From Paenibacillus_L residui (GTDB lineage: Bacteria > Bacillota > Bacilli > Paenibacillales > NBRC-103111), in NCBI RefSeq assembly GCF_042677205.1, contig NZ_JBHTIU010000106.1, forward strand, positions 1-64,000: a stretch of 64,000 nt of DNA, read 5' to 3'. The notes below the pieces were generated by a model, which ran no database searches, was not told the origin of the DNA, and saw nothing but the letters and a program-made list of their open reading frames with translations. Each line of letters starts with the position of its first letter. Position 1 is the first letter of the stretch. The position numbers and the translations under genes were made by a program. Positions 17,552-27,981 of this stretch are shown one piece after another.

Positions 17552-20500
17552 TTATTTGTGTTCTAACATCCGAAGCAGCATCACCGTTGCTTCCGCGCGG
17601 GTAGCCGTTTCGTTCGGCATGAAACGGTTTTCGCCACGGCCATCGACAATGCCCAGCTCGCGAATCGCCTCGACCGCACCTCTTGCCCATTCCGGTATCG
17701 TCTCGTTATCGGCAAATCCGGTTGACACATCAGCGTTAAGCTGCAGTTTAAGCGCCCGGGCGATCATCGCCGCCATCTCTGCACGACTGATGCGGTTGTT
17801 CGGCCGGAAACTGCCATCATCGTATCCTTCAATAATTCCTGACTCTACCGCCTGTGCAACGGCTTGTTTTGCCCATTCACCGATTTGTTCGTTGTCGGTG
17901 AACGTAAGCGCGGCATCTTCACCTTTCAGTTTCAATGCGCCAGCCAGCATCACTGTAAACTCGGCTCGAGTGACCGGATGGTCCGGTTTGAACGTTCCGT
18001 CGGGATAACCGCAGACGATGCCTTTAGCCGCGGCATGCTTGATGAAGCCTTCCGCCCAATGTCCAGCGATGTCCGTAAATTTAATGACCGGTTCGGTTGG
18101 CTTTGGCGTTTCGCGGTAAATGGTCAACGTATATTTCTTCTTCGTCCCGTTCATCGCTTGTACCGTCAGCACAACCGTATTATTACCTTCCTCCAAATCG
18201 ATTCGGATGCTGTCCGTAAAGACATTATCCTCCAGCATCACTTTCGCCCCGAAGTGCTCCTGTTTCGCCACAATCTCGACCCGTTTGGCTTCTGTCCGTG
18301 CTGTATAATCTGTCGTTTCCGAAGCAAACGATGGGTCCAGCTTCAGCTTCTGATCATTGGCCCATACTTGCAGATCTGCCAGATCAGCGTTGCCGGATAA
18401 GATGGGGCCGACAACAATGCCCGAATGGCCGGAAACGCCTCCTGCCGCCCTTGGCGTCGACGTTGCTTTGTTGGAGAAGTCGCTGACGCCTTCTGCATAG
18501 ATAGCTTTAACGGCAAACGAATAGGCCATTTCGTTCGTCAATCCCGTGACGATGAAGGAATTCGCTGTAACATTCGATTGGGTGAGCTTCCAGTTCGCCG
18601 GATCGACAGGTGCGGATGTGCCTTCCACTTGATAAACCGCGTAAGTCACGCTACCTGTTCCCGTGACAGCTTCCCACTTTAAGGTAACAGAACGATCACC
18701 CGCCGAAGCGGTCAGATTCGCTGGTGCAGGTAGCGGCGTAATCTTATAATACTCCTCCATTACCTCGCTGTCGAGCATGCCTTCCTTCACCGCAATCGCC
18801 TTAATCGTCATCTCCGTTGTCACTTCGATTGGCTCGGTATACTCGATCCTGCTGCGGGTCGGATCGCTGCCATCTGTTGTGTAGTAAATCGTCGCGCCTT
18901 CAGTTACCGTGCTTAACGTCACCTTGATGCCTGATGGAACCGTACTGCCTGCAGGACTTGCAATTGGCTTCGCAACTTGCTCTGGGGGCAGGATGGTATA
19001 ATGCTCCTCCATTACCTCGCTGTCGAGCATGCCTTCCTTCACCGCAATCGCCTTAATCGTCATCTTCATTGTCAGTTCGATTGGCGCGGTATACTCGATC
19101 CTGCTGCGGGTCGGATCGCTTCCATCCGTCGTGTAATAGATCGTCGCTCCATCGGTCGCCGTGCTCAATGTTACCTTGGTTCCCAGCGAGACTTCACCGC
19201 CGACTGGACTAGCAACCGGCTTGACGACTTGCTCGGGCGGCTCCGGTTCTTTTGTCAGAGTGACCGTATATGTTTTACTTTGTTTCATGTACGGGGATAC
19301 TTCCACTTTAATGACCGTTTGCTCGTCGGTTACTGGTATATTGACTCCTTCTGCCGGATCAGACTGTCGCTCGCCATTCACATACACATCGGCATATTCC
19401 GCGTTTTCCAGTGTCGCAAGCACGTTCACCGATGTAACATGATTGTCAATTAAAACCGTGTATTCCTGCTGTGCAGTATCAAATGGAAGCTCTACTTCTT
19501 CCCCGCTCTGATCTCTTAGTTCCATCGTTACGAGGTCGCTTCTTGGAATATCGAGTTGACCGGAGGCATTATGGCCCCAGCCGACAATTGTTCCGTCTGC
19601 TTGCAAGGCTAGCGTGTGATAATTACCTGCCGAAATCGCTACAACGTCACGCAAATTAGAAGGAACTTCGAGTTGGTTAAATGTGTTATCTCCCCAGGCG
19701 ACCACCGAGCCGTCCGACTTTAAAGCGACGGAATGCATGAGGCCTGCACTGACGGCCACAACATTTTGTAAATTTTCGGGCACATCTAGCTGGTTATTTT
19801 TATCAGATCCCCAGGCGACCACGGTACCGTCCGTTTGTAGCGCCAAGGAATGATAACCTCCTGCGCTAATTGCTTTTACATCCTGCAAATCACCTGGTAT
19901 ATCCAACAGGTTATCGATATTATCCCCCCAAATCGCCACTTTTCCATCTGCCTTTAGCGCTAGGGAGTGATTCTGTCCTGCGCTAACGGCGATCGCATCT
20001 TCCAGATCGTCTGGTACTTCGAGCCGTTTATCTTCCTCATTCCCATAAATCCTACCCCAAGCAAAGACTTTACCGTTTGACGTAAGCGCTAACGCGTGAT
20101 ATAAATTAGTGCTAATTGAAACTGTCCGCCCTTGCACTTCATCTGGAATGTCTAAATACCTATTGTCTCCCTAGCCGACAATCGAACCATCGGCTTGTAA
20201 CGCCAGGGAATAAGAAAACTCCGTGCCAATCGCTTGCATAGCTTGTAAATCTGCAGGGATATCAAGCCGCTTATCGAGATTGAGTCCCCAACCGAACACC
20301 TTGCCATCGGATGTTAAAGCGAGAGAATGAGCTGCCCCCGCAGCCAGTTTTTTTGCTTTCACGGGCGCAGCGATACGTGCCGGCGCATCGATCTGTCTCG
20401 ATCCGTTATCCCCCCAAGCAACGATCGTTCCATCCGCTTTTCGGGCGAGGGAATATTCATATCCCGCTTCAATCTCAATCACACCGTTTTTCGCAGCTTC

Positions 20501-21403
20501 GGGTACAACCGTTTGTCCGTAGTCATCCCACGAACCGTTGGAAATGCCCCAGGCAATGACCGAACCATCAGATTTCAAGGCAAGAGAATGCGCTCTCCCT
20601 GCCGCAATGGCGATGACACCACTTTCCGCCTCTTTCGGCACAGACGATTGTCCATAATCGTTGCTCCCCCAAGCAACCACCTTGCCCGAAGCAGTTAACG
20701 CCAAAGAATGATGCTTTCCTGTGCTAATGGCCACTGCATGACCTTGCACTTCATTGGGGATATCCAACACTCCAGATTGGTACGGGTCTCCTCCCCATGC
20801 AACCACTTCACCAGCTGAAGTTAATGCTAAGGAATGCCTATACCCCGCCGCTATGGCTACAACGCCACGTTCCGCTTCTTCCGGCACATCCGATACACCA
20901 TAAGAATTGTTGCCCCAGGCAATGACTTTCCCCGACGATGTGAGGGCTAACGAATGGAAGGCGCTGTTACCTGATGCAATCGCTACGATATCGCTTTTCG
21001 CCTCCTCGGGTACATCAGCTTCGCCAAATCTTCCCCCTCCCCAGGCAATGACCTTGCCGTCAGATGTAAGAGCCAGGGAGTGATCCTGTCCTGCGCTCAC
21101 CTGGACAATATTGGACTGCGCTTCAATAGGTACCGTAGTTCTGCCACTTTGATTCGATCCCCAAGCGAGCACTTCCCCATCCGATGTTAAGGCTAAGGAA
21201 TGGTACCGCCCTCCCGCGATTTGCTGGCCCCCGCCCCAACGATCACTCAGGGCTGGATGAAAGCTCCCTTGAGCGGATACATTGTCAAAAGGTACCGCGA
21301 TCAGAAACGACTGTATGAGCAGCAAAGAGATGCATAACCTCGCCAAGCCGCTCCTCCTATTGCATTTGTATGATTGTTTCATGCTTTTTCCACGTGGATT
21401 CAT
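17552..21403 (-). pseudogene. RCC1-repeat / cadherin-like / chitobiase-like / FN3 / SLH surface protein, interrupted by in-frame TAG
   Basis: One frame of 1284 codons encodes a secreted cell-surface protein, but codon 411 (20171-20173) is TAG. Order: signal peptide ending near VSAQG; fourteen RCC1-like units each ending in a G-x-V-x-x-W-G motif; a cadherin-like beta-sandwich; two ~80-residue chitobiase-C-terminal-like repeats nearly identical to each other; an FN3 domain; another cadherin-like domain; three SLH domains that anchor the protein to wall polysaccharide. The stop replaces the Trp of the ninth unit (SIVG-stop-GDN against GWGDN-type sequence elsewhere), and both flanks stay in frame. 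ATG at 21403 has GGAGGGG. Separate translation of 17552-20137 would lack a signal peptide, so the protein is probably lost unless the stop is read through or is a sequencing error. Confidence 0.85.
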
Positions 21404-21560
21404 CTCTTACAACCCCTCCTCTCTTTGAGCTCTTAACGGCTTCATCCAGAAGATTATACAAACTTCCCTCCCGGTTGTGATCAACCCCTCTTGTCATAAA
21501 ACGATCCGGGGTGGAGCAAGGGGGGTGGAGATAATCCCCGCAAAAAAAAGAAGGAACGGA

Positions 21561-24122
21561 TCAGAACAGCTTGAGTGTTCTGGCACGTTCCAAAGCTTGC
21601 AAACGGCTATTGACCTGCAGTTTGCCATAGATATTGTTAATATGAGTTTTAACGGTCGATAACGAAACGTTTAATTCATTCGCAATTTCCTTGTTTGACA
21701 TCCCGGTCTGCATAAGCCGAAGAACACTTTGTTCTTTGGAGGTTATAGAAGGCATGTATCCCTCGTTGGAAACCGACCTCCCTCCTTCGATTGGAGAGAT
21801 GAGCCGCAGCAGTCGTTTCACGTAAGGTAAAGGAACTTTTCTTCCGGGACGGTGATGTTGATTTTGACGCAAATGTATAAATCGACTCAATAATTGCCCG
21901 ATCGGTACCCCTTCATCAACAAAGGTGCGTATGTACCCTTCGGGCCAAGCCAAGGCGAGCGCCTCTTCCAACGCATCCATGCTCTGTACATGCTTGCCCT
22001 GCAAAGAAAGCAACCGGCTTTTATGAATGAGCAAACGGATCTTGTCGCTTTGCCGTCCTGCCTGGCTCGCGATGAGGATGAGCCGTTCCGTTAAAGCCAC
22101 TGCTTCCTCTGTCTTCCCCTGCTCTGCCAACAGGGTGGCCAGCAAGTCATATTCCCCGATCATCGATAACGGAATTTCATCCCCGGAGCGAAGATCGCTC
22201 ATTCGCAGCCATTGCCTCACCGGCTTCTCTTTCCCTTGCATCCTGCCCTGCATTGCCCGGAACCATATGATTTTCCTGGACAAATGGGGCTTGACCTTCG
22301 GAGCCGTATGTTCCGTCAACTCCTGAAGTATAGAGCTTGCAATTTCCCAGTTGCCTTGCACCGCAGCAATGCGGGCAAGCCACAGCGAGGCTGTCGCAGC
22401 AAGGCTGGGGTTGTCATTGGATCTTCCGATATCGTATGCCCGCTGCATATACGTCCTGGCTTCATCCAGGCGATTCCTTTCGTACTGCAGCTTTCCGAAA
22501 TCTATACTCAGGTGAGCGACAAAATATACATTTTGTGTTTTGGACCAAATGGACAATAAAGGTGTCAGTACCTGATCGGCCAATCGAAGACTGTCTTCCG
22601 ATACATAGATGTCCCAAACGGGATGGTAACCGTCCGAATCGTTGCCAAAGCCGATGAATAAATCACCTTGTGGGTGTCTCTCAACAAATTCCTTGGAGAA
22701 TTGAACGGCATATTCGAAATCCCGATCCAAAAACGTACGGAATGCAGCCAGAAAAGCCAGGCCGGCTTGCAGCGTCTCGGATTCGTCGGCATGAAGGGAG
22801 CCTGCGTCCTCTTCCAGCTTGCGGATCGCCCGCCAATACCCGTCCGTGGCTGCCTCGGTATGCCCGGCTAAATACTGGGAAGCGAGTTTAGTCAACAGCA
22901 TCATCGGCTTGGCAAACAACAACGAATCGGGAATATCGCTTAGCCACTTGCAGAGCATCGTCCATTCGTTCATCATCAACTCCGGCGCCATCGCTTCCAA
23001 TATAACAAGCGCATCTTCATAACTCGCTGCCGTCAAATAATGCTCTACCGCCTCATGAGGATATCCGTTTTCCTCTAACCATCTTCCTGCCGCGATATGA
23101 AGCGTCTCCCATAACTGCGGTTCTTTTATTTTCAACTGCCCTGCCAAAAAATGCTGAAACAAATGATGATACCTATACCAATTCCTCTGCTCGTCCAAAG
23201 ACACAATAAACAGGCTCTCCTGCTCCAACCAATGCAGCCATGCGGCACTTTCGGTCATTCCGGTAACCGCCTTGCAAAGTTCGCCGCTCATCCGCTGCAA
23301 GATTGACGTCTGAAGCAGAAATTGCTGCAGCGCTTCAGGCTGCCGGGATAACACTTCTTCGAAGAAATAATCCGAAATGTCACGCTCCGTTCCCGTCATC
23401 TTCCGGATAATCGCGGCTGGATCGAAATTGTCGTTCAATGACAAGACAGCCAGCCGCATGGCGGCTACCCACCCTTCCGTTCGTTCCTGAACGGCTGCCG
23501 TTTCTACGCTGGACAATTCCACCCCGGAGCATTTTGTGAAAAATTCGCTCGTCTCTTCCGGATCGAAACGCAGATCACTCGCTTCTAATTGATTTAGCCC
23601 ATCTCCCACCCGGATTCTGGAAAGGGAAAGCGATGGTGAAATTCGGCTTGCGATATAGAGATGAACGTGAGAAGGAAGTCGTTCCAGCAGGTAGATGATT
23701 CCCTTCAGCAGCGTTGGTTCTTCGATTTGGTGAAAGTCATCCCACACAAGTACTATCGTCTGCGATAAGCGATGCAGCCCGTTAACGAGTGCGGCAATCA
23801 GCGAGTAACCGGATGCGTCTTCCGCAGCATGACGAAGCACAGCCTGTTCGTCGAAGGCCGGGTAAGCTTGTTTCAACGCCGCAATCGTATGTGCCCAGAA
23901 GCGCAATCGATCATTATCTCCCATATCCAGCGATACCCAGGCGACGGGGCTTTCCAACACTTCCGCCCACTCGCTGAGCAGTGTGGTTTTGCCGTATCCT
24001 GCAGGGGCTGTGACCAACGTGAGTGCGCGATTCAGTCCTTCTTTTAAACGATGGATGAGACGAGGACGCGTAATAAGCGCAGTTCGTGGCCGGGGAATAT
24101 GCAATTTGGTAGCAATGATCAT
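21561..24122 (-). CDS. MalT-like LuxR-family ATP-dependent transcriptional regulator
   Basis: This 853-residue signal-transducing activator has an N-terminal STAND-type ATPase with Walker A APAGYGKTTLL (about residues 36-46) and Walker B VLVWDDFH, a TPR-rich sensor region, and a C-terminal LuxR helix-turn-helix (LMQTGMSNKEIANELNVS then STVKTHINNIYGKL). Length and order match MalT/LAL proteins. The start at 24122 (MIIATKLHIP) is the usual family start. It lies upstream of, and on the same strand as, the RCC1/SLH gene, which it might control (inference). The inducer is unknown. Confidence 0.92.
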   Translation of the reverse strand: MIIATKLHIPRPRTALITRPRLIHRLKEGLNRALTLVTAPAGYGKTTLLSEWAEVLESPVAWVSLDMGDNDRLRFWAHTIAALKQAYPAFDEQAVLRHAAEDASGYSLIAALVNGLHRLSQTIVLVWDDFHQIEEPTLLKGIIYLLERLPSHVHLYIASRISPSLSLSRIRVGDGLNQLEASDLRFDPEETSEFFTKCSGVELSSVETAAVQERTEGWVAAMRLAVLSLNDNFDPAAIIRKMTGTERDISDYFFEEVLSRQPEALQQFLLQTSILQRMSGELCKAVTGMTESAAWLHWLEQESLFIVSLDEQRNWYRYHHLFQHFLAGQLKIKEPQLWETLHIAAGRWLEENGYPHEAVEHYLTAASYEDALVILEAMAPELMMNEWTMLCKWLSDIPDSLLFAKPMMLLTKLASQYLAGHTEAATDGYWRAIRKLEEDAGSLHADESETLQAGLAFLAAFRTFLDRDFEYAVQFSKEFVERHPQGDLFIGFGNDSDGYHPVWDIYVSEDSLRLADQVLTPLLSIWSKTQNVYFVAHLSIDFGKLQYERNRLDEARTYMQRAYDIGRSNDNPSLAATASLWLARIAAVQGNWEIASSILQELTEHTAPKVKPHLSRKIIWFRAMQGRMQGKEKPVRQWLRMSDLRSGDEIPLSMIGEYDLLATLLAEQGKTEEAVALTERLILIASQAGRQSDKIRLLIHKSRLLSLQGKHVQSMDALEEALALAWPEGYIRTFVDEGVPIGQLLSRFIHLRQNQHHRPGRKVPLPYVKRLLRLISPIEGGRSVSNEGYMPSITSKEQSVLRLMQTGMSNKEIANELNVSLSTVKTHINNIYGKLQVNSRLQALERARTLKLF

Positions 24123-24258
24123 TACATGACCACTTCCTTTTTGGCAATCATCCATGAGGATGAACATTTTCTCTATTTTACCAAATAAGGTCATATTCTG
24201 CCTGGGATGATCTTGCAAAACCGCCGTTTCTTCAAATCCGGCCTCGCTTCCGGACTGC

Positions 24259-25296
24259 TTATCCGGCTTTCGCCTTCGCCAGCAAATACAAAAAATACGG
24301 GGCACCGATGACCGCAACGACAATACCTGTCGGAATATCCGCCGGCTGGAAGATCCAGCGTCCGATCGTATCGGCCAAGATCATCAGCAAGCTTCCGGTC
24401 AAAGCCGAAGCCGGCAGCAGCAGCTCGTGCTTCGGGCCGACTAGCCGGCGGGCCAAATGCGGACCGATCAGGCCGACAAATCCGATCCCGCCGCTCACTG
24501 CCACAGAGGAACCGGCCAAGCCTACTGCTGCGGCAAGCAACTGAAGCCGTTCTTTGTCCACCGGGGCGCCAAGTCCGGTCGCCGCCTGCTCACCAAGGTT
24601 CAATACGTTCATGACCCGGGCTTTGCTAAAAACAAATGGGAGAAGCGCAGCTATCCATGGCAGCAGGGCGAGGACAAATGTCCAGTTCGTTCCCCAGATG
24701 CTGCCGGCCAGCCAAGTGGCCACAAACTGATACCTGGCGGGATCGAGACGAAGCGTCAGCACGATCATGGCCGCGCTAATCCCCGCAGCTACCGCGATTC
24801 CGGTAAGCACTAGCCTGGTCGGCGAGACGCCTTCATGCCGTTGGTGAGCAAGCGTGTAAATCAGCAAGGCCGTCAACCCGGCCCCGACCAAGGCTAGAAC
24901 CGGCAGCAGGAATACCGGGGCCGCTGTCGTTGCCGGAAAGAAATAAATGAACAGCATGACCATGAGTCCGGCCCCGGCATTGATCCCCAAAATCCCCGGA
25001 TCTGCCAGCGCATTGCGGGAGACGCCCTGCAGGATGCAGCCCGACACGGCCAATCCTGCACCGACCAGAATGGACAGGACAATGCGAGGCAGCCGGAAAT
25101 CGAACAATACGAGCGACTGCTTCTCCGTGCCCAAGCCTGCCAGCGTCTTGAGTACATCCCATGGAGACAGGCGAATATAGCCGGTATTCATGCTAATGAC
25201 GAAAGAAACGATAATTAGCACAGCCAGAACGACCATGACGGTTATCCCCCGGGCCGTTCTAGTTCGGGCGGAGGGTACGGCTTGCCCCGTTTTCAT
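24259..25296 (-). CDS. FecCD family ABC permease (Fe(III)-siderophore type), second subunit
   Basis: This polytopic importer subunit has 9-10 membrane segments and the FecCD hallmark near the ATPase contact, GGIGFVGLIGPHLARRLVG (about residues 265-285). The N-terminus has the family start MNTGYIRLSPWDV. Its ATG overlaps the stop of the upstream permease by 4 nt (ATGA), so the two are coupled and probably form a heterodimer. No ATPase gene is nearby; a shared FhuC/YusV-type ATPase encoded elsewhere would be needed. Confidence 0.94.
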   Translation of the reverse strand: MKTGQAVPSARTRTARGITVMVVLAVLIIVSFVISMNTGYIRLSPWDVLKTLAGLGTEKQSLVLFDFRLPRIVLSILVGAGLAVSGCILQGVSRNALADPGILGINAGAGLMVMLFIYFFPATTAAPVFLLPVLALVGAGLTALLIYTLAHQRHEGVSPTRLVLTGIAVAAGISAAMIVLTLRLDPARYQFVATWLAGSIWGTNWTFVLALLPWIAALLPFVFSKARVMNVLNLGEQAATGLGAPVDKERLQLLAAAVGLAGSSVAVSGGIGFVGLIGPHLARRLVGPKHELLLPASALTGSLLMILADTIGRWIFQPADIPTGIVVAVIGAPYFLYLLAKAKAG

Positions 25297-26354
25297 GAGA
25301 GCTCCCTCCTCTGTTTACGTGCCAGATATAGAAAGAACGGCACTCCGATCAAGCTGATCAGCGCCCCTATTGGAGTTTCATACGGAGGGTTGATGATTCT
25401 GGCCCCCAGATCGGCGAACACGACAAGCAAGCTGCCAAGCACTGCAGAACAAGGAATAATCCAACGATAATCCACTCCAACCAGAAACCGCGTCAAATGC
25501 GGGATAATCAGGCCGACGAAGCTGACGGCGCCGACTACCGAAACAGCGGAACCGGCCAGAATGAGAACGATGATTGTTCCCGCAAGCTTGACGAGCCCCG
25601 TCCGTTGTCCGAGACCGGTAGCGACCTCTTCCCCAAGGCTTAGCATGGTAACGGATCGGGAGAGCATGATCGCCGCGAGCATTGCTCCCGCAACCCAGGG
25701 AAACATGATTTTCAGTTGAAACCAGTTCGTGCCCGCCACGCCGCCTGCATACCAGAATGCCAAATCCTGCCCGATGCGGAAATAGAGGGCGATACCTTCG
25801 CTTAGCGCTGCGAGAAGCGTACTGACTGCCGCTCCGGCCAATACAAGACGTACAGGCGTCAATCCCCCTTTGGCCAGCGAGCCGATACCGAACACAAGCC
25901 CTGCTCCCACACCGGCGCCGAGGAATGAATATAAGATTAGAACCATAAACGGCAGCCCGGGAAAAATGGCTAAACATATCGCCAGAACGAAGCCGGCCCC
26001 GGCGTTGAGTCCGAGTATTCCGGAATCTGCCATTGGATTGCGGGTCATGCCTTGCATCAGTGCGCCCGCTACCGCAAAGCTCGCACCCACCATTGCTCCG
26101 CCAAGCACACGCGGCAGACGAAGCTCTTGAATGATTTGATGCTGGGTGATATCCGGATGAAACCAGACTATAGCTTCCCATACAGTGCCAAGCCCTATAT
26201 CGGCAGCACCAAAGGAAACAGAGATCGCAATCCCGAGCAATAATGCTACGGTTCCTCCCAACATAATTAAGATCGCAGCGAGCGGCCTTACCCGCAATTT
26301 CGCCGTTTCTACACCTGATTCATTCTTGTTCGCTCTTTCTGTCCATTCCGGCAT
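25293..26354 (-). CDS. FecCD family ABC permease (Fe(III)-siderophore type), first subunit
   Basis: Paralogous to the following gene: it has the same fold and the hallmark SFVGLIIPHLTRFLVG. AGGAG lies 8 nt before the ATG at 26354 (MPEWTER), which is preferred to the ATG at 26369 that overlaps that site. Its promoter region also faces the divergent gene at 26554 and holds a 9-bp inverted repeat (26400-26438). Confidence 0.93.
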   Translation of the reverse strand: MPEWTERANKNESGVETAKLRVRPLAAILIMLGGTVALLLGIAISVSFGAADIGLGTVWEAIVWFHPDITQHQIIQELRLPRVLGGAMVGASFAVAGALMQGMTRNPMADSGILGLNAGAGFVLAICLAIFPGLPFMVLILYSFLGAGVGAGLVFGIGSLAKGGLTPVRLVLAGAAVSTLLAALSEGIALYFRIGQDLAFWYAGGVAGTNWFQLKIMFPWVAGAMLAAIMLSRSVTMLSLGEEVATGLGQRTGLVKLAGTIIVLILAGSAVSVVGAVSFVGLIIPHLTRFLVGVDYRWIIPCSAVLGSLLVVFADLGARIINPPYETPIGALISLIGVPFFLYLARKQRRELS

Positions 26355-26399
26355 ACCCGTTCTCCTCATTCTTATAAATCTATGTGTCCAAGTTACACT

Positions 26400-26438
26400 G
26401 GAAGCTGCCGATTAACCGGGGAAGATTTTGCAGCTTCC
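26400..26438. promoter_or_regulatory. 9-bp inverted repeat between divergent genes
   Basis: GGAAGCTGC at 26400-26408 and its exact complement at 26430-26438, separated by 21 nt, lie in the leader of the FecCD operon. The pair could form an mRNA hairpin or bind a regulator. No Fur-box match was seen here, unlike upstream of the binding-protein genes. Confidence 0.4.
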
Positions 26439-26553
26439 GTGACACGCTCCTATGAAACCATCCAAATAATTCCGCAGTATATATAAAGAAAGATGTACAC
26501 CGGCAAAGATTAGCTGAATTGTTATTACATATTCGGAAGGAGAGTAACCGCCT

Positions 26554-27108
26554 ATGGAAGCTCTATCAAAAGCGATTAAATACGTACTCCGCGGTATTGT
26601 CTTTGCTGTTTATTTTCCATTCTACCTGTTGATTCGCCTGATTAGCGCTGTTATAGACGTTCTTTCTCCTTCCATAGAATGGCTGTTCAACAAAATCATC
26701 ATCCCGTTCGTGCTGGCACTCATCAAGTATATTATCGTGCCTGTGTTTGAGGCTGCCTCAGGTCCGCTTGAATGGCTATGGAAGCACGCCATTAAACCGA
26801 CTCTGATATTTTTGTGGAAGTATGTCCTGTACCCTGTCATGTATTACGGCATATATCGTACGCTATTTATATTATGGAACCATGGTTTACGCTGGTTCTG
26901 GCGGGAAGTTCTGCTTCCGGTGCTGCGCTATAGCGGCATTGCAGTAGCATGGCTGTTTCGCGTGCTTGGGCGGTTATGGATGCACATCATATATTATCCG
27001 TTGAGATGGGGGTGGAGACATGTAGTGTCTCCGGCGATCCATTGGATGACGCGTGAAATTATAAAACCATTGCTGCAATGGTTCCGCAATCTGTTTGATG
27101 CGAAGTGA
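26554..27108 (+). CDS. Trp/Pro-repeat membrane-associated protein, unrecognised family
   Basis: I do not recognise this 184-residue protein. It is very hydrophobic and rich in Trp, Tyr, Arg and Lys, with no signal peptide. A short motif, a basic residue then two or three aliphatic/aromatic residues then Pro, recurs at least eight times (Pro at 51, 63, 82, 94, 122, 149, 160, 172), mostly 11-12 residues apart, with Trp near each copy: NKIIIP, KYIIVP, KHAIKP, KYVLYP, REVLLP, RHVVSP, REIIKP. This suggests short amphipathic helices broken by Pro lying on or in the membrane. AAGGAG lies 11 nt before the ATG. It stands alone on the plus strand inside the siderophore locus. Confidence 0.75.
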   Translation: MEALSKAIKYVLRGIVFAVYFPFYLLIRLISAVIDVLSPSIEWLFNKIIIPFVLALIKYIIVPVFEAASGPLEWLWKHAIKPTLIFLWKYVLYPVMYYGIYRTLFILWNHGLRWFWREVLLPVLRYSGIAVAWLFRVLGRLWMHIIYYPLRWGWRHVVSPAIHWMTREIIKPLLQWFRNLFDAK

Positions 27109-27168
27109 CCGTATCGAATAAGGAACGGTCACCTGGATCGGTTTGGACCGGCTCCCACAGGCCGACAC

Positions 27169-27981
27169 TTATGCTCCGCCCAGTGTAAATTTTAGTAATC
27201 TGCTTAGGGCCGCAGGCAGTACGCTAACATGGTTTTCATCAGCGAATTTCACCATTTCCGAATGAAATCCGCAGGCAGCAAGAGGCTCTAGGCTCTCCGC
27301 CAGTTGTTCCGCATCCTTGACCATGTAGTCCAGTTCATCGGCTCCTATCGTTATCAACAGGCGCGGGTAGATACGAGCTTCGGCCAGCGTCGTCTCGAAC
27401 TTTATTTTCTCCTGCAGAATCGCCCGGTTGTTCCACCAAATCGAGGGGCTGCCGGCAATATAATGCTGGAACAATTGCGGGCGGCTGAATAAGGCATGGA
27501 GAACTAACAATCCCCCGAGCGAATGTCCAAAAATCGCTTGCCGCTCGCGATCAACCGGATATTGTCCGAAAATCTTCGGCATTAATTCCGCTTCCATAAA
27601 GTCGAGGAAAGCATCCGCCCCTCCAAGATCGGGCCATTCCCACCCGTTCGGCCGTTCCGGCAAGTGCTCCGCTTGAGCCGGCGTCGTAAAGTCATAATAG
27701 CGCCTGTTCCGGTCAAACGGCTCTCTGGACGGGTAGCAGATCCCGACGATCATGGCCGGATCAAAACCATGAGGTTTACGGGTTTGCAAACGAGCCGCTT
27801 CAACCAAGGTTCCGAATACCGCGTCTCCGTCCAGAGCATAAATTACAGGATAACCACGCTCGGGAGGATCTTCACCGGGTACTGCAATCAGAATCCTGTA
27901 TTCCAATTGTTTATGGCTGGAGCAGAGAACTTGTTCAACACATCCGGGCATGCAGTATTTTTCTGTTCTGTCCATGTTCAT
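27169..27981 (-). CDS. Alpha/beta-hydrolase esterase, siderophore-esterase (BesA/IroE) type
   Basis: The 270-residue hydrolase has the nucleophile elbow GHSLGG (Ser about residue 149), an N-terminal strand pattern typical of the esterase-D/Fes superfamily (PVIYALDGDAVFGT, IVGICYP) and a C-terminal ENHVSVLP carrying the likely catalytic His. In B. subtilis BesA and E. coli IroE/Fes, such enzymes hydrolyse tricatechol siderophores to release iron. Its ATG overlaps the stop of the binding-protein gene by 4 nt. Genomic position makes a siderophore substrate likely; specificity is inferred. Confidence 0.87.
   Translation of the reverse strand: MNMDRTEKYCMPGCVEQVLCSSHKQLEYRILIAVPGEDPPERGYPVIYALDGDAVFGTLVEAARLQTRKPHGFDPAMIVGICYPSREPFDRNRRYYDFTTPAQAEHLPERPNGWEWPDLGGADAFLDFMEAELMPKIFGQYPVDRERQAIFGHSLGGLLVLHALFSRPQLFQHYIAGSPSIWWNNRAILQEKIKFETTLAEARIYPRLLITIGADELDYMVKDAEQLAESLEPLAACGFHSEMVKFADENHVSVLPAALSRLLKFTLGGA

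Noticed and set aside
17552..20137. Independent 861-residue SLH protein gene
   Set aside because: It has no signal peptide and no RBS, starts in mid-repeat, and is in frame with the upstream signal-peptide-bearing part across one TAG.
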